From assembly GCA_959602645.1 (NCBI GenBank), contig CAUGTZ010000026.1, positions 1 to 32,998 of the forward strand: a stretch of 32,998 nt of DNA, in the 5' to 3' direction. This DNA is from an uncultured Collinsella sp. (GTDB lineage: Bacteria > Actinomycetota > Coriobacteriia > Coriobacteriales > Coriobacteriaceae). This document shows, one piece after another, positions 14,938-23,019 of the stretch. The first letter of the stretch is position 1. Every line of letters starts with the position of its first letter. Under the pieces are notes generated by a model. The model did no database searches and had not been told where the DNA came from. It saw only the letters and a list, made by a program, of their open reading frames with translations. The translations under genes and the position numbers were made by a program.

Positions 14938-16053
14938 CTACATCTCCTCCTTCACCAGCGCGGCAAACGCCGCCAGCACCTCATCGTTTTCCCGCGGCGT
15001 ACCCACGGTAATGCGCAGGCAGTCCGCGAGCCCCAGCGCGTAGCTAAAGTCGCGCACCAAAATCGAATACTCATCGCGCAGACGCTCGCGCACGCGCGTG
15101 GCATGCGGCGTGCGCACGAGTACAAAGTTCGCCGCGCTCGGCCATGCCTCCACGGGCAGGCCCTCGGCAGCCATTGCGCGCAGGGCGCACAGCTCGCGCT
15201 CGCGCTCGGATGCGACCTGTGCCACCACGGGCGCGTAGGCATCGCGGGCACGCACGCAGGCAAGAGCGGCGGCTTGGCTCAGAACGTTGACCGAATAGAT
15301 CTGGCGAATCGCCGCAAACACCTCGATAACCTCGGGCGCCGCAATCACGTAGCCCAGGCGCGTGCCGGCGGCGCCAAACGCCTTGGACAGCGTGTGCAGA
15401 ATCACCAGGTTGGGATGCTCGGCAATAAGCCCCTGCGCCGTGGTGGCCGCGCCAAACGAATCGTCGGCAAACTCAACGTAGGCCTCGTCGACCATGACCA
15501 TGCCGGGGCACGCATCGCACAGCGCCGCGACAAAGTCGAGCGGTGCCACGTCACCCGTGGGGTTATTGGGCGAGGTCACGATTGCCAGGTTGCACGCCGG
15601 CGCTGCCGCGAGCACAGCTGCCTGGTCGAGCTCAAAGGTCGCGGGGTCGCGCCACACGTCGCACACCTCGGTCTGGCAGAGCGACGCAAAGAAGGCATAC
15701 TCGCTAAAGCACGGCGGGCAGTTGAGCAGAGTTCTCCCCGCGCCGCCAAACGCCAGCAGATAGTTATAGAGCAGCTCGTCGCCGCCGTTGCCCACGCAGA
15801 TGTTCTCGCGCGTCATGCCATGCCAGGCAGCAAGCTCGTCGCGCAGGTCGTTTGACATGGGATCGGGATAGCGATTGAGCGGTGTGGCAGCCAAGGCAGC
15901 GTCGATCGCCTCGCGCACGCCGGCCGGCACGGGATAGGTGTTCTCGTTAGCCGAAAGGTTGATGCGCGTAGGCGTAAAGTTGGGATCGTAGGGCTCAATA
16001 CCGGCCAAGTAGGGCTGGAGGAGCTCCTTCATGCGGGGCGTCAGCTCGGCCAT
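14938..16053 (-). CDS. hisC: Histidinol-phosphate aminotransferase
   Basis: A 371-residue class-II fold-type I PLP aminotransferase that converts imidazole acetol phosphate to histidinol phosphate with glutamate as amino donor. It shows NLSANENTYPVP near the N-terminus, GNGGDELL (88-95), SPNNPTGD (161-168), VDEAYVEF (188-195) and the PLP lysine Lys224 in TLSKAFGAAGTRLGY. The ATG at 16053 follows GAGGAGG and lies one base from the hisD stop; the frame open further upstream runs into hisD and is not used. The neighbouring dehydrogenase and dehydratase support the assignment over other aminotransferases of the group. Confidence 0.97.
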   Translation of the reverse strand: MAELTPRMKELLQPYLAGIEPYDPNFTPTRINLSANENTYPVPAGVREAIDAALAATPLNRYPDPMSNDLRDELAAWHGMTRENICVGNGGDELLYNYLLAFGGAGRTLLNCPPCFSEYAFFASLCQTEVCDVWRDPATFELDQAAVLAAAPACNLAIVTSPNNPTGDVAPLDFVAALCDACPGMVMVDEAYVEFADDSFGAATTAQGLIAEHPNLVILHTLSKAFGAAGTRLGYVIAAPEVIEVFAAIRQIYSVNVLSQAAALACVRARDAYAPVVAQVASERERELCALRAMAAEGLPVEAWPSAANFVLVRTPHATRVRERLRDEYSILVRDFSYALGLADCLRITVGTPRENDEVLAAFAALVKEEM

Positions 16054-16054
16054 A

Positions 16055-17491
16055 TTAGGCCTCCTCGCCGGTCGGGCCAGCGGCGCCGCCCGCAGCAGCC
16101 GCCAGGTCCACTCCCTCGGCAACCGTCGCCACGGCGTCGCCCGGCCAGGCAACCTTGGTCAGGTCGGCCGCGGCGAGCGACTCGGCGCTCACGGCATCCT
16201 CGCCCTGCTCCAGCACGCGGCGGCGCAGTGCGGCCGAAAGCGCGTGTGCCCACAGACCCTCGGCCTCAGCCAGACGCTGTGTAGCGGGAGCGTCGGAGAG
16301 CAGACCCTCGGGCGTATAGCAAATGACGCTCGAGCGCTTGACGAACTCCTCCACCGAAAGCGGGTTGGAGAACATGGCAGTGCCGCCGGTCGGCAGCGTG
16401 TGGTTGGGGCCGGCAACATAATCGCCGAGCGGCTCGGAGCTCCAGGCGCCCACAAAGATGGCGCCGGCGTTGCGAATGCCGCCGAGCAGGCCCATCGCGT
16501 CCTTGCAGTGCAGCTCAAGGTGCTCAGGCGCCACGGTGTTCACGGCCTCGACGGCGGCAGCCATGTCGGCGGCCACCACGATGGTGCCCTCGTTATCGAG
16601 CGAGGCGCGCGTGATCTCGGCGCGCGGCGACTGCGCTACCAGAATGTCGATACCAGCCTCGACCTCGCGCGCAAACTGCTCGTCGCAGGTCACCAGGTAG
16701 CAGGCAGCCAGCGGATCGTGCTCGGCCTGCGCCATCAGGTCGGCAGCAACCACCATGGGCTTGGCCGTGGCATCGGCCAGCACGCAGACCTCGGAGGGGC
16801 CGGCGACCATGTCGATACCCACGTCGCCCGAGACAATCTGCTTGGCCGCGGCGACAAAGGCGTTGCCCGGGCCGGTGATCTTGTCGACGCGCGGAATGGT
16901 CTCGGTACCATACGCAAGTGCGGCCACGGCCTGAGCGCCGCCCACCATATAGATCTCGTCCACGCCGCCGAGCTTTGCCGCGGCAAGCGTGTACGGACTG
17001 ATCAGGCCATCCTTTTGAGGCGGGGTCACCATGACCACGCGCCTGACGCCGGCAACCTTGGCGGGAATGGCATTCATGAGCACCGTGGAGGGATACTGTG
17101 CGCGACCACCCGGCACGTAGATGCCGGCAGCGGCAAGCGGGGTCACCTTAACGCCGAGCATCGTGCCGTCCGGGCGCGTGGTAAACCAGCTCTGCTCGAC
17201 CTCGCGCTGGTGGAACTCGCGAATCTGACGCGCAGCCTTCTCGAGCGCGGCGACAAAAGCGGGATCGAGGCCTTCGAGCGCGGCATCGATCTGCTCTTGC
17301 GGCAGACGGAAGCTCTGTAGCTCAACACCATCAAAACGCCGACAGTAATCGTGCACCGCGGCATCGCCGTTAGCGCGCACGTTGGCCACGATATCGCGGG
17401 CGGCGTCGACGATGTTTTGCGGCAGCACGCCCTTGCGGTTAAGCTGGTTGGTAACGAGGCGCTCACCGGGAGCAAGCTTGATGGTCTTCAT
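16055..17491 (-). CDS. hisD: Histidinol dehydrogenase
   Basis: A 478-residue zinc enzyme that oxidises histidinol to histidine in two NAD-dependent steps, the last of the pathway. The conserved blocks are present: AAGIYVPGGRAQYPSTVLM (121-139), VGGAQAVAALAYGT (183-196), KITGPGNAFVAAAK (204-217), AGPSEVCVLAD (230-240), the zinc-site AEHDP (256-260) and the catalytic APEHLELH (321-328). The C-terminus carries an extra alanine- and glycine-rich tail of about 25-45 residues beyond the usual end. It follows hisZG after a 105-base gap with a strong hairpin. Confidence 0.98.
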   Translation of the reverse strand: MKTIKLAPGERLVTNQLNRKGVLPQNIVDAARDIVANVRANGDAAVHDYCRRFDGVELQSFRLPQEQIDAALEGLDPAFVAALEKAARQIREFHQREVEQSWFTTRPDGTMLGVKVTPLAAAGIYVPGGRAQYPSTVLMNAIPAKVAGVRRVVMVTPPQKDGLISPYTLAAAKLGGVDEIYMVGGAQAVAALAYGTETIPRVDKITGPGNAFVAAAKQIVSGDVGIDMVAGPSEVCVLADATAKPMVVAADLMAQAEHDPLAACYLVTCDEQFAREVEAGIDILVAQSPRAEITRASLDNEGTIVVAADMAAAVEAVNTVAPEHLELHCKDAMGLLGGIRNAGAIFVGAWSSEPLGDYVAGPNHTLPTGGTAMFSNPLSVEEFVKRSSVICYTPEGLLSDAPATQRLAEAEGLWAHALSAALRRRVLEQGEDAVSAESLAAADLTKVAWPGDAVATVAEGVDLAAAAGGAAGPTGEEA

Positions 17492-17524
17492 ATCGGTATC
17501 CCCTATCGGTCGAGGTTTTGTTCG

Positions 17525-17569
17525 AAAAACGAGAGACCGGGCGGCGGCGTCAGTCGACCTGCCGCCCGG
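17525..17569 (-). terminator. Terminator-like hairpin between hisZG and hisD
   Basis: On the minus strand CCGGGCGGC (17561-17569) pairs perfectly with GCCGCCCGG (17537-17545) around a 15-base loop, then TCTCTCGTTTTT follows. The T-run is a few bases away from the stem, so termination may be partial. It lies 28 bases after the hisZG stop and 33 before the hisD start, inside the operon, where it could reduce hisD and later genes or protect the hisZG mRNA end. Confidence 0.55.
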
Positions 17570-17596
17570 ACGTTGGGGCGCCCGTGCGTGCTCGCG

Positions 17597-19312
17597 CTAT
17601 TGTGCCGAGCCCGCAACGGGCTCAAAATGCTTGTCCTTCACGGCTGCCGCCAAGCGATCTGCCAGATTGCGTACGCGCGGATCCAGGCGCGCGGCACCCG
17701 GGTTGACGAAGAAGCGGGCCGTGCAGTCCATAATGCGGCCGGTGATGACCAGGTCGTTATCGCGCAGCGTGGCGCCCGTGGCGGTAATGTCCACGATGCG
17801 GTCGGTCATGCCGACGATAGGGCCCAACTCAATATTGCCGTGCAGCGAGACGATGTCGGCATTCACGCCGCGCTCGGCATACCAGGCACTCGCGATGCGC
17901 GGGTACTTGGTGGCCACGCGAAGCGACCCGCGGCGGGCATAGTTGCGCTCGGCCTGGCCGGCGCGCCACGCGGGCTCCGCCTCGATAAACGTGCACAGGC
18001 CGTAGCCCAGGTCGACCAGCTGCAGCAAGTTGAGGTCTGCCTCGATAAGCGAATCCCAGCCGCAGATGCCGCAATCGGCACCACCGCAGCCCACAAAGGC
18101 GGGCGCATCGCTGGGGCGCACAATGACAAACTCGATATCTCCGACCGCGCCCTCGCCGGCACGCGTATCGCGACCGCGCACGATCAGGTGACGGCCGGGG
18201 TCGCGCAGCTCGGAGACGTCCAGGCCCGCAGCCTCGAGCACGTCAAGCGTGTCGGCCTTAAGCGAGCCCTTGGGAACGGCGATGCGCAGCGGACCCTCGG
18301 CACCACGGCCCGCGGCGTGGTCGCCATCCGAGGCGGCATCCTCGGCCGAGGTGCGCGCAGCCTCCAGACGCTCGAGTGAAAAGGCGAAGCCCGCCGCCGG
18401 CACCTCGATGCCGTCGCCGAACGCGCCGGTAAAGATAGAGTCGTAGCGTCCGCCCGAGCCAACAGGATCGGGCAGGCCACCGGCATAGGCCTTAAAGACC
18501 AGGCCCGTGTAGTAATCAAAAGAGTTCATGATGGAGAAGTCGAAGGACAGCACCTGGGCGTCCTCGGGAGCCAGGCCCTCGACCAGGGCACGCAGCTCGC
18601 GCGTCAGCGGCGCGACGATACCGGCAGCTTCCAGCAGCGCGTCCACACGGTCGAGTACCTCGGCACCGCCGTGCAAGCACGGCAGCTCGCTAATGGCGGC
18701 CTTGACGGCCTCGGACTCGGCGCTTGCCGCCACGCGGGCATCGAGGCCCACAAAGTCATTGGCGTGCACGCAGCGCAGGGCCTCGGCAGCCAGCTCGCGA
18801 TCCTCGCACGCCGCGAGCAGCTCCTTAAAAGGACGCACGCTACCTGCGATAATGCGCGCATCGGGCAGCGCCAGTTTGCGCACGGCCTCGGCTACCAGCG
18901 AGACAATCTCGACATCGCCCGCGGCGTCGCCCGCGCCGATGAGCTCAAAGCCCAGCTGCGTAAACTGACGCGAGCCGCCGGCATTGCGCTGGCACTCGCG
19001 AACCACCGGTGCCTCGTAGCGCAGGCGCAGCGGCAAATCGGCCGCGCGCATGCGGGTCGAAACCAAGCGCACGATCGGCAACGTGTTGTCGGGACGGACC
19101 ACCAGCAAACGCCCGTCATCGTCAAAGAGCTTAAACGGCGTGTCCGCAATGCGGCCACCTTCCTCGAGCGAACCCTTGTCCTCGAGCAGCGGCGTCTCGA
19201 CCGGAAGGTAATGATGCTCCCTGAAGCAGCCCTTCACCGTACATGCGATCTCCTCGCGCGCCTGAGCCTCCTCGGGCAATATGTCCCGGAATCCCCACGG
19301 TGTGGCCGTCAT
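17597..19312 (-). CDS. hisZG: HisZ-HisG fusion: ATP phosphoribosyltransferase with its regulatory subunit
   Basis: A 571-residue fusion. Residues 1-320 are HisZ, a histidyl-tRNA synthetase paralogue without the anticodon domain: TPWGFRDILPEE (4-15), RYEAPVVRECQRNAGGSRQF (98-117), FDYYTGLVFKAY (265-276), GSGGRYDSI (285-293) and AAGFAFSLERL (306-316). A 20-residue acidic, Ala/Gly-rich linker follows. Residues 342-571 are short-form HisG: RIAVPKGSLKADTLDVLEAA (343-362), GCGGADCGICGWDSLIEAD (408-426) and the PRPP-loop region IVDITATGATLRDN (506-519). It starts histidine synthesis by joining ATP and PRPP. Short HisG normally needs separate HisZ, so the fusion fixes their ratio. I see no stop or frameshift in the linker. 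It is the first gene of the operon, with GAGGAGG before the ATG. Confidence 0.93.
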   Translation of the reverse strand: MTATPWGFRDILPEEAQAREEIACTVKGCFREHHYLPVETPLLEDKGSLEEGGRIADTPFKLFDDDGRLLVVRPDNTLPIVRLVSTRMRAADLPLRLRYEAPVVRECQRNAGGSRQFTQLGFELIGAGDAAGDVEIVSLVAEAVRKLALPDARIIAGSVRPFKELLAACEDRELAAEALRCVHANDFVGLDARVAASAESEAVKAAISELPCLHGGAEVLDRVDALLEAAGIVAPLTRELRALVEGLAPEDAQVLSFDFSIMNSFDYYTGLVFKAYAGGLPDPVGSGGRYDSIFTGAFGDGIEVPAAGFAFSLERLEAARTSAEDAASDGDHAAGRGAEGPLRIAVPKGSLKADTLDVLEAAGLDVSELRDPGRHLIVRGRDTRAGEGAVGDIEFVIVRPSDAPAFVGCGGADCGICGWDSLIEADLNLLQLVDLGYGLCTFIEAEPAWRAGQAERNYARRGSLRVATKYPRIASAWYAERGVNADIVSLHGNIELGPIVGMTDRIVDITATGATLRDNDLVITGRIMDCTARFFVNPGAARLDPRVRNLADRLAAAVKDKHFEPVAGSAQ

Positions 19313-19347
19313 CTGGCGAGCCTCCTCATGCTGTGTTTCGTATAGAA

Positions 19348-19393
19348 CAGAAGACCGGCATAGCTCCGCCGGTCTTCTGGGTACTTTAGCATA
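19348..19393 (-). promoter_or_regulatory. Leader hairpin and possible promoter of the his operon
   Basis: A perfect 12-bp stem, CAGAAGACCGGC / GCCGGTCTTCTG (19348-19359 and 19368-19379), with an eight-base loop lies 35 bases before hisZG. On the minus strand TTCTAT follows, weaker than a real T-tract. A possible -10 box TATGCT (19388-19393) sits just upstream, so a transcript from it would begin with the hairpin. It may be the end of the epimerase transcript, an attenuator or a stabilising 5' hairpin. No histidine-rich leader peptide or T-box was found. Confidence 0.5.
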
Positions 19394-19481
19394 CTAGAGT
19401 GCTTGCGGGGGAAATCCGTCGCAGCCGCTCACACCGTATTCATTTGGAAACATGGGGCAGATTGCCGCAGCCCAACCCCAC

Positions 19482-20318
19482 CTAGGCGCCAATCGCACGA
19501 CGATACTCTGCCATTACCTGCGCATCGGCAGCTGCGGGATCGGCAAAATAGCGCCCGTCATAGGTCTCGGCCGAAACAACTCCGCGATAGCCGCGCGCCA
19601 CCAGCCTATCCAGGTCAGCGCGCATATCGCGGTCGCCGTCACCCCAGGCAAGATGCGTCGTGCCATCTGCCGCAACATCGACAAAATGCACGTGGGCGAC
19701 ATCTTCGCCAAGCAGATCGAAGTAATCATCGATGGTATCCCCCGCCACCGCCATGGCGCCCATATCCAGGCACGCCTTAAGTGCCGGATGATCAACTGCC
19801 TCGATCATGCGCTTCGTATCGGCCGCCGAGTTCACGATCATCGACTCAACCGGCTGTAGGGCTTCGAGCACCAGTCGCACGCCGCGTTCTCCCGCATGCT
19901 CGGCAATCGCACGCAGCATCGAGGCGCTGCGACCCCACGCGTCCTCGATCGGCTCGTTCAAAAATGCCCAGCCGCTCGAGACCATGACCTGCTCGGCTCC
20001 AAGTTCCGCCGCGATATCCACAACGTTCTTAAAGTACGCGAGCGTGCGGGCACGCGCCTCATTCCCGCGCGCCGCGATATTCCACGGCTTGGGGTTGTTC
20101 TGTTCGGGACAAAGCCCCACAATCCGAACTCCATACCGCTGCGACAGCTCCCGCACCTGCTCGAGCGAATCGTATCCATGGCAATCGACATACAGATGCA
20201 TCGCCCCGGTCCAAAGCTCGCAACACGTGTAGCCCGAGGCCGCTGCCGAGGAAAAGAATTCCTCAAGGTCAAAATAGCGATGGCTGATATTCATGACGGC
20301 AAGCTGCGGATACTCCAT
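19482..20318 (-). CDS. FrlC-like sugar epimerase/isomerase (xylose isomerase-type barrel)
   Basis: The 278-residue product is an AP-endonuclease-2/xylose isomerase-type TIM barrel. Compared with E. coli FrlC, the fructoselysine 3-epimerase, it keeps the same order of blocks: CELWTGAMHL, VRIVGLCPEQNN, MVSSGWAFL with WGR, LVLEALQPVESMIVN, CLDMGAMAVAGD, HVHFVD and a final GYRGVVSAETY. The Glu, Asp and His residues in LVLEAL, CLDM and HVHFVD are the likely metal ligands. Its place next to a PTS with an FrlB-like protein supports a role in converting epimeric sugar adducts such as psicoselysine. The ATG at 20318 follows AAAGGTGG; the GTG nine bases further up has no site. A terminator sits right before its ribosome binding site. 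Exact substrate is not known. Confidence 0.7.
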   Translation of the reverse strand: MEYPQLAVMNISHRYFDLEEFFSSAAASGYTCCELWTGAMHLYVDCHGYDSLEQVRELSQRYGVRIVGLCPEQNNPKPWNIAARGNEARARTLAYFKNVVDIAAELGAEQVMVSSGWAFLNEPIEDAWGRSASMLRAIAEHAGERGVRLVLEALQPVESMIVNSAADTKRMIEAVDHPALKACLDMGAMAVAGDTIDDYFDLLGEDVAHVHFVDVAADGTTHLAWGDGDRDMRADLDRLVARGYRGVVSAETYDGRYFADPAAADAQVMAEYRRAIGA

Positions 20319-20335
20319 CTTGTCCACCTTTCGGC

Positions 20336-20369
20336 AAAAGGGCGCCGCAGCACAGTGTGCGCGACGCCC
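20336..20369 (-). terminator. Terminator after PTS locus A, abutting the epimerase ribosome binding site
   Basis: On the minus strand GGGCGTCGC (20361-20369) pairs with GCGGCGCCC (20340-20348) with one G-U pair, and GCAC/GTGC inside extends the stem; TTTT follows. It lies 33 bases after the EIID stop. The epimerase ribosome binding site AAAGGTGG begins only a few bases after the T-run, so the epimerase can be translated mainly from transcripts that read through this site. Confidence 0.8.
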
Positions 20370-20401
20370 CCTCTTACATTGTTTTAATTATGACGGATGC
20401 C

Positions 20402-21238
20402 CTACTGAACACCAAGCACTCCAAAGAACGCGCCGGCGATACTCACGAGCAGGATCACGAGCATGATGAGCAGCGGATTCATCTTCTTCTTGAGCATGAG
20501 ATAGACGATTCCAAACAGCCCCATCGTGACAAAGCCCGGGAAGATTCCATTGAGCAGCTCGGCGAGCGTCTGAGCGCCATCGCCCGCGCCGACCATGAGC
20601 GGAATGTCCACGGTGACCATCTCCATGGTCATAGCTCCGATCACCATGGCGCCCATGATAGAGGCCATCTTGACGATCGTGTCCATAATGCCCGATTCCT
20701 GGACCTTGCTGATCATGTCCGAGCCAAAGCGATATCCCACAAACGTCAGCAGGTAACGGATGATGTAGTGAGGGACGTTGAACACGAGCAGGAACAAAAT
20801 CGGGCCAAGAATAGAGCCCTGCAGCGCCAGCGACGTGCCGACACCCGTTGCCAAAATTCGCAGTGTGCCCCAGTAGAAGGCATCGCCCACGCCGGACAGC
20901 GGTCCCATCAAAGCAAGCTTGACATTAGAGATCGCGCTCGTGTCAAAGCTATCGTCAGTAGCATTGACCTCTTCCATTGCGGCAGCAATGGACATGGGGA
21001 GCGTCGAGATGTACGGCGTGACGTTATAGAGCTCCATATGGCGCTTAAGGGCGGCCTTAAAGTCCGCATCCTGCGGATACAGCTTGCGAATGATCGGCAT
21101 AAGGGCCCACATAAAGCCGATATGGCCCATACGCTCGTAGTTCCAGGAATGCTCATAGGGAATCGAGCGCCAGAACAGCTTCTTAAGGTCTGCGCGGGAA
21201 ATCAGCCCGTCATAAGAAGACTCAAACTTAAAACTCAT
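20402..21238 (-). CDS. PTS mannose-family EIID component, locus A
   Basis: The 278-residue product is a mannose/fructose/sorbose-family IID membrane protein, which with IIC forms the sugar channel. It shows the family blocks SWNYERMGHIGFMWALMPII near the N-terminus, LALMGPLSGVGDAFYWGTLR (about 107-126) and a hydrophobic C-terminus ending in VSIAGAFFGVLG. The ATG at 21238 is within the end of the EIIC gene, an 11-base overlap, and gives the normal family length; the open frame further up overlaps EIIC. The substrate is inferred from the neighbouring SIS and epimerase genes. It is distinctly diverged from the EIID of locus B, which suggests a different substrate. Confidence 0.92.
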   Translation of the reverse strand: MSFKFESSYDGLISRADLKKLFWRSIPYEHSWNYERMGHIGFMWALMPIIRKLYPQDADFKAALKRHMELYNVTPYISTLPMSIAAAMEEVNATDDSFDTSAISNVKLALMGPLSGVGDAFYWGTLRILATGVGTSLALQGSILGPILFLLVFNVPHYIIRYLLTFVGYRFGSDMISKVQESGIMDTIVKMASIMGAMVIGAMTMEMVTVDIPLMVGAGDGAQTLAELLNGIFPGFVTMGLFGIVYLMLKKKMNPLLIMLVILLVSIAGAFFGVLGVQ

Positions 21239-22019
21239 CGAACCCACTCCCAATCGCAGGATCCTCGGTTGCCACTGCGGGCTGCTCCGCCTTTTTCTTG
21301 TCACCCAAAACCGTCATCGCGACGACGATGATCGCGGCAAAGATCGCCACGCCCGTCGTGCTAATGCCAAAGTAGGCGACGAGGAAGAAGCCAGCGAAGA
21401 AGAACGGCGCCACCGTCTTGTTCATAATCATCTGAGCCAGCATTGCAAAACCGAGTGCGGGCAAGAAGGCGGCGGCGACATCCATACCGGTCTGAACGAA
21501 ATCGGGGATGATGTTGAGCAGGCTGGCAACAGCATCGGCGCCAAAGAAGAATGCCAGGGGAATAATCAGCAGGCCGCACCAGCTCTGCGCGTAGCCGGCG
21601 ATGAGCATGTTGCGCGTGATGGCCTTGGTGTCTCCGTCCTCGACGTTTTTGTCGATACGGTGCACCAGCAGCAGCATCACCGGCTGGCCCAAGGCGGTAT
21701 CGAGCGCCAGGACGATCGTTGCGATGGGAATACCCAGGGTCAGGGCCGCCGAAGCGTCCGCGCCGGCCTGCATGGCAAGCGACACACCCAGAATGGTTCC
21801 GGAAATCGTATCGGGTGGGTTATACGCACCGACCGAGATGGCGCCGACCATGGCAAGCTCCATCGTGGCGCCCATGATCGTGCCGGTCACCATGTCGCCC
21901 ATGACAAGGCCAACCAGAGGTCCGAGCACGATCGGGCGCTGGAGGTAGCTCGTGCCCGTCAGCCACTCGGAATAGCCCAAAAGGGCAATCAGGAAAATCA
22001 GGATTGTCTTGATAACCAT
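21228..22019 (-). CDS. PTS mannose-family EIIC component, locus A
   Basis: The 263-residue product is the IIC channel subunit of a mannose-family PTS, mostly hydrophobic helices. RPIVLGPLVGLVMGD (about 28-42), ATMELAMVGAISVGAYNPPD (about 51-70) and LGIPIATIVLALD (about 94-106) are the conserved membrane blocks. The C-terminal tail is hydrophilic and ends EDPAIGSGFDEF. AGGGG precedes the ATG. It lies eight bases after the EIIB gene and overlaps the EIID gene by 11 bases, so the membrane pair is translated together. Sugar-binding residues cannot be assigned from sequence alone. Confidence 0.93.
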   Translation of the reverse strand: MVIKTILIFLIALLGYSEWLTGTSYLQRPIVLGPLVGLVMGDMVTGTIMGATMELAMVGAISVGAYNPPDTISGTILGVSLAMQAGADASAALTLGIPIATIVLALDTALGQPVMLLLVHRIDKNVEDGDTKAITRNMLIAGYAQSWCGLLIIPLAFFFGADAVASLLNIIPDFVQTGMDVAAAFLPALGFAMLAQMIMNKTVAPFFFAGFFLVAYFGISTTGVAIFAAIIVVAMTVLGDKKKAEQPAVATEDPAIGSGFDEF

Positions 22020-22027
22020 GACAGCCC

Positions 22028-22498
22028 CTAACCGATGACCTTCGCGGCGTCAGTCTTCGCATCTGCCGGAATCATCTGAATGAACAGTTCATAGCCCTCG
22101 CCGAGCAGCTCTTTGACGTATGCCTCGTTTTCGGGCGTAAGGAACACGCTCGTCGAGACCTGGCGGGCATTCTCGCTAAAGGCAACATTGCCGAGGTTGA
22201 TCTTCTTGACTCCCATCGCCTTGGCGACGGCACCGGCCTGCTGGATCGTCTCGCAAACCACGAAGAGCTTGTACTTATCAGTCACTCCGCTCTGGAGCGC
22301 CTTGACGGCGTCCTCGGTGTTTTTGACGACGACCTTGCAGCCCTCAGGCTTTGCAAGGGACAGGGCCTGTAGACGAAGCTTGTCATTGAGGACCGTGTCG
22401 CTCACCAACAGGATGCAATCGGCACCCAGAGCCGAGGTCCAGCTAACGGCAACCTGGCCGTGAAGCAGTCGATAATCTACACGAATCATCTGAATCAT
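22028..22498 (-). CDS. PTS mannose-family EIIB component, locus A
   Basis: A 156-residue cytoplasmic IIB protein. The phosphorylated histidine is His13 in VDYRLLHGQVAVSW, the hallmark of the family. SGVTDKYKLFVVCET (about 90-104) and KINLGNVAF (about 119-127) are further conserved pieces. It takes phosphate from EIIA and passes it to the sugar as it crosses the IIC/IID channel. Unlike E. coli ManX, IIA and IIB are separate genes here. AGGGAG lies six bases before the start, and the EIIA gene ends 17 bases upstream. Confidence 0.94.
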   Translation of the reverse strand: MIQMIRVDYRLLHGQVAVSWTSALGADCILLVSDTVLNDKLRLQALSLAKPEGCKVVVKNTEDAVKALQSGVTDKYKLFVVCETIQQAGAVAKAMGVKKINLGNVAFSENARQVSTSVFLTPENEAYVKELLGEGYELFIQMIPADAKTDAAKVIG

Positions 22499-22515
22499 GA
22501 TGTGCTCCCTAGTGG

Positions 22516-22932
22516 TTAAAACTCATCGAGCTCGGCCTGCCCCAGCAGGTCGTTGACGTACTTGACCTTGGTGTCGTCCGCCTCGACGATCTGGCGAATG
22601 GCCTCATCGATCGGGGTGGATTCGGGCACGAACAGCAGCTGAATAAGGAGCGGCAGGTTCATATTGGTCACCAGATGCGTGTTGGGACGCGTCTGGACGA
22701 TCTTGGTGAACTCGTTGTTGACACTGCCGCCAAAGAGGTCGGTGCAAACGACGACCTCATCGTCCGCGGCAAAGCCGGCCAGAATCGCTGCGGCCTCCTT
22801 GGTCAGGTCCTCGTTTCCATCGACATACATAGAGAGCGCATGGACGTTTTCGCGCTCGCCGGAAAGCAGGCCGATGCTCTCGACGATTCCAGACGCAAAA
22901 TGAGCATGGGACGCCACGATAAACTGCCTCAT
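22516..22932 (-). CDS. PTS mannose-family EIIA component, locus A
   Basis: The 138-residue IIA protein has its phosphohistidine at His9 in VASHAHFASGI, accepting phosphate from HPr. DDEVVVCTDLFGGSVNNEF (about 59-77) contains the conserved DLFGGS loop that faces the active site, and TNMNLPLLIQLLF follows. The ATG at 22932 is preceded by AAGGGG; a TTG further upstream is in frame but lies beyond a terminator hairpin and is rejected. The usual THG motif at the phosphorylation site is SHAH here, and the same is true in locus B. Confidence 0.93.
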   Translation of the reverse strand: MRQFIVASHAHFASGIVESIGLLSGERENVHALSMYVDGNEDLTKEAAAILAGFAADDEVVVCTDLFGGSVNNEFTKIVQTRPNTHLVTNMNLPLLIQLLFVPESTPIDEAIRQIVEADDTKVKYVNDLLGQAELDEF

Positions 22933-22962
22933 TCGATTCCCCTTCCTAGCGAATTTCGGCAT

Positions 22963-22990
22963 AAAAATGCCCGGACGCATGCGCCCGGGC
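22963..22990 (-). terminator. Internal terminator between the SIS gene and PTS genes of locus A
   Basis: On the minus strand GCCCGG (22985-22990) pairs with CCGGGC (22969-22974), and an inner CGC/GCG pair extends the stem; ATTTTTA follows. It lies in the 87-base gap between the SIS gene and EIIA, 30 bases before the EIIA start. It would let more SIS mRNA than PTS mRNA be made from one promoter. No comparable hairpin with a T-run is seen in the matching gap of locus B. Confidence 0.72.
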
Positions 22991-23019
22991 AGGGTGCTTC
23001 TTAAATGAGTGGTCAACTA

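Noticed and set aside
11763..15855. Long plus-strand open frames opposite the his genes
   Set aside because: All lie antisense to well-recognised his enzymes and have His/Arg/Gly-rich compositions typical of shadows.
19313..19392. 27-codon frame on the minus strand before hisZG, a possible his leader peptide
   Set aside because: It has only one histidine, no ribosome binding site and runs through the leader hairpin.
22933..23016. N-terminal extension of the locus A EIIA from a TTG
   Set aside because: It reads through a terminator hairpin, and locus B starts at the matching ATG.
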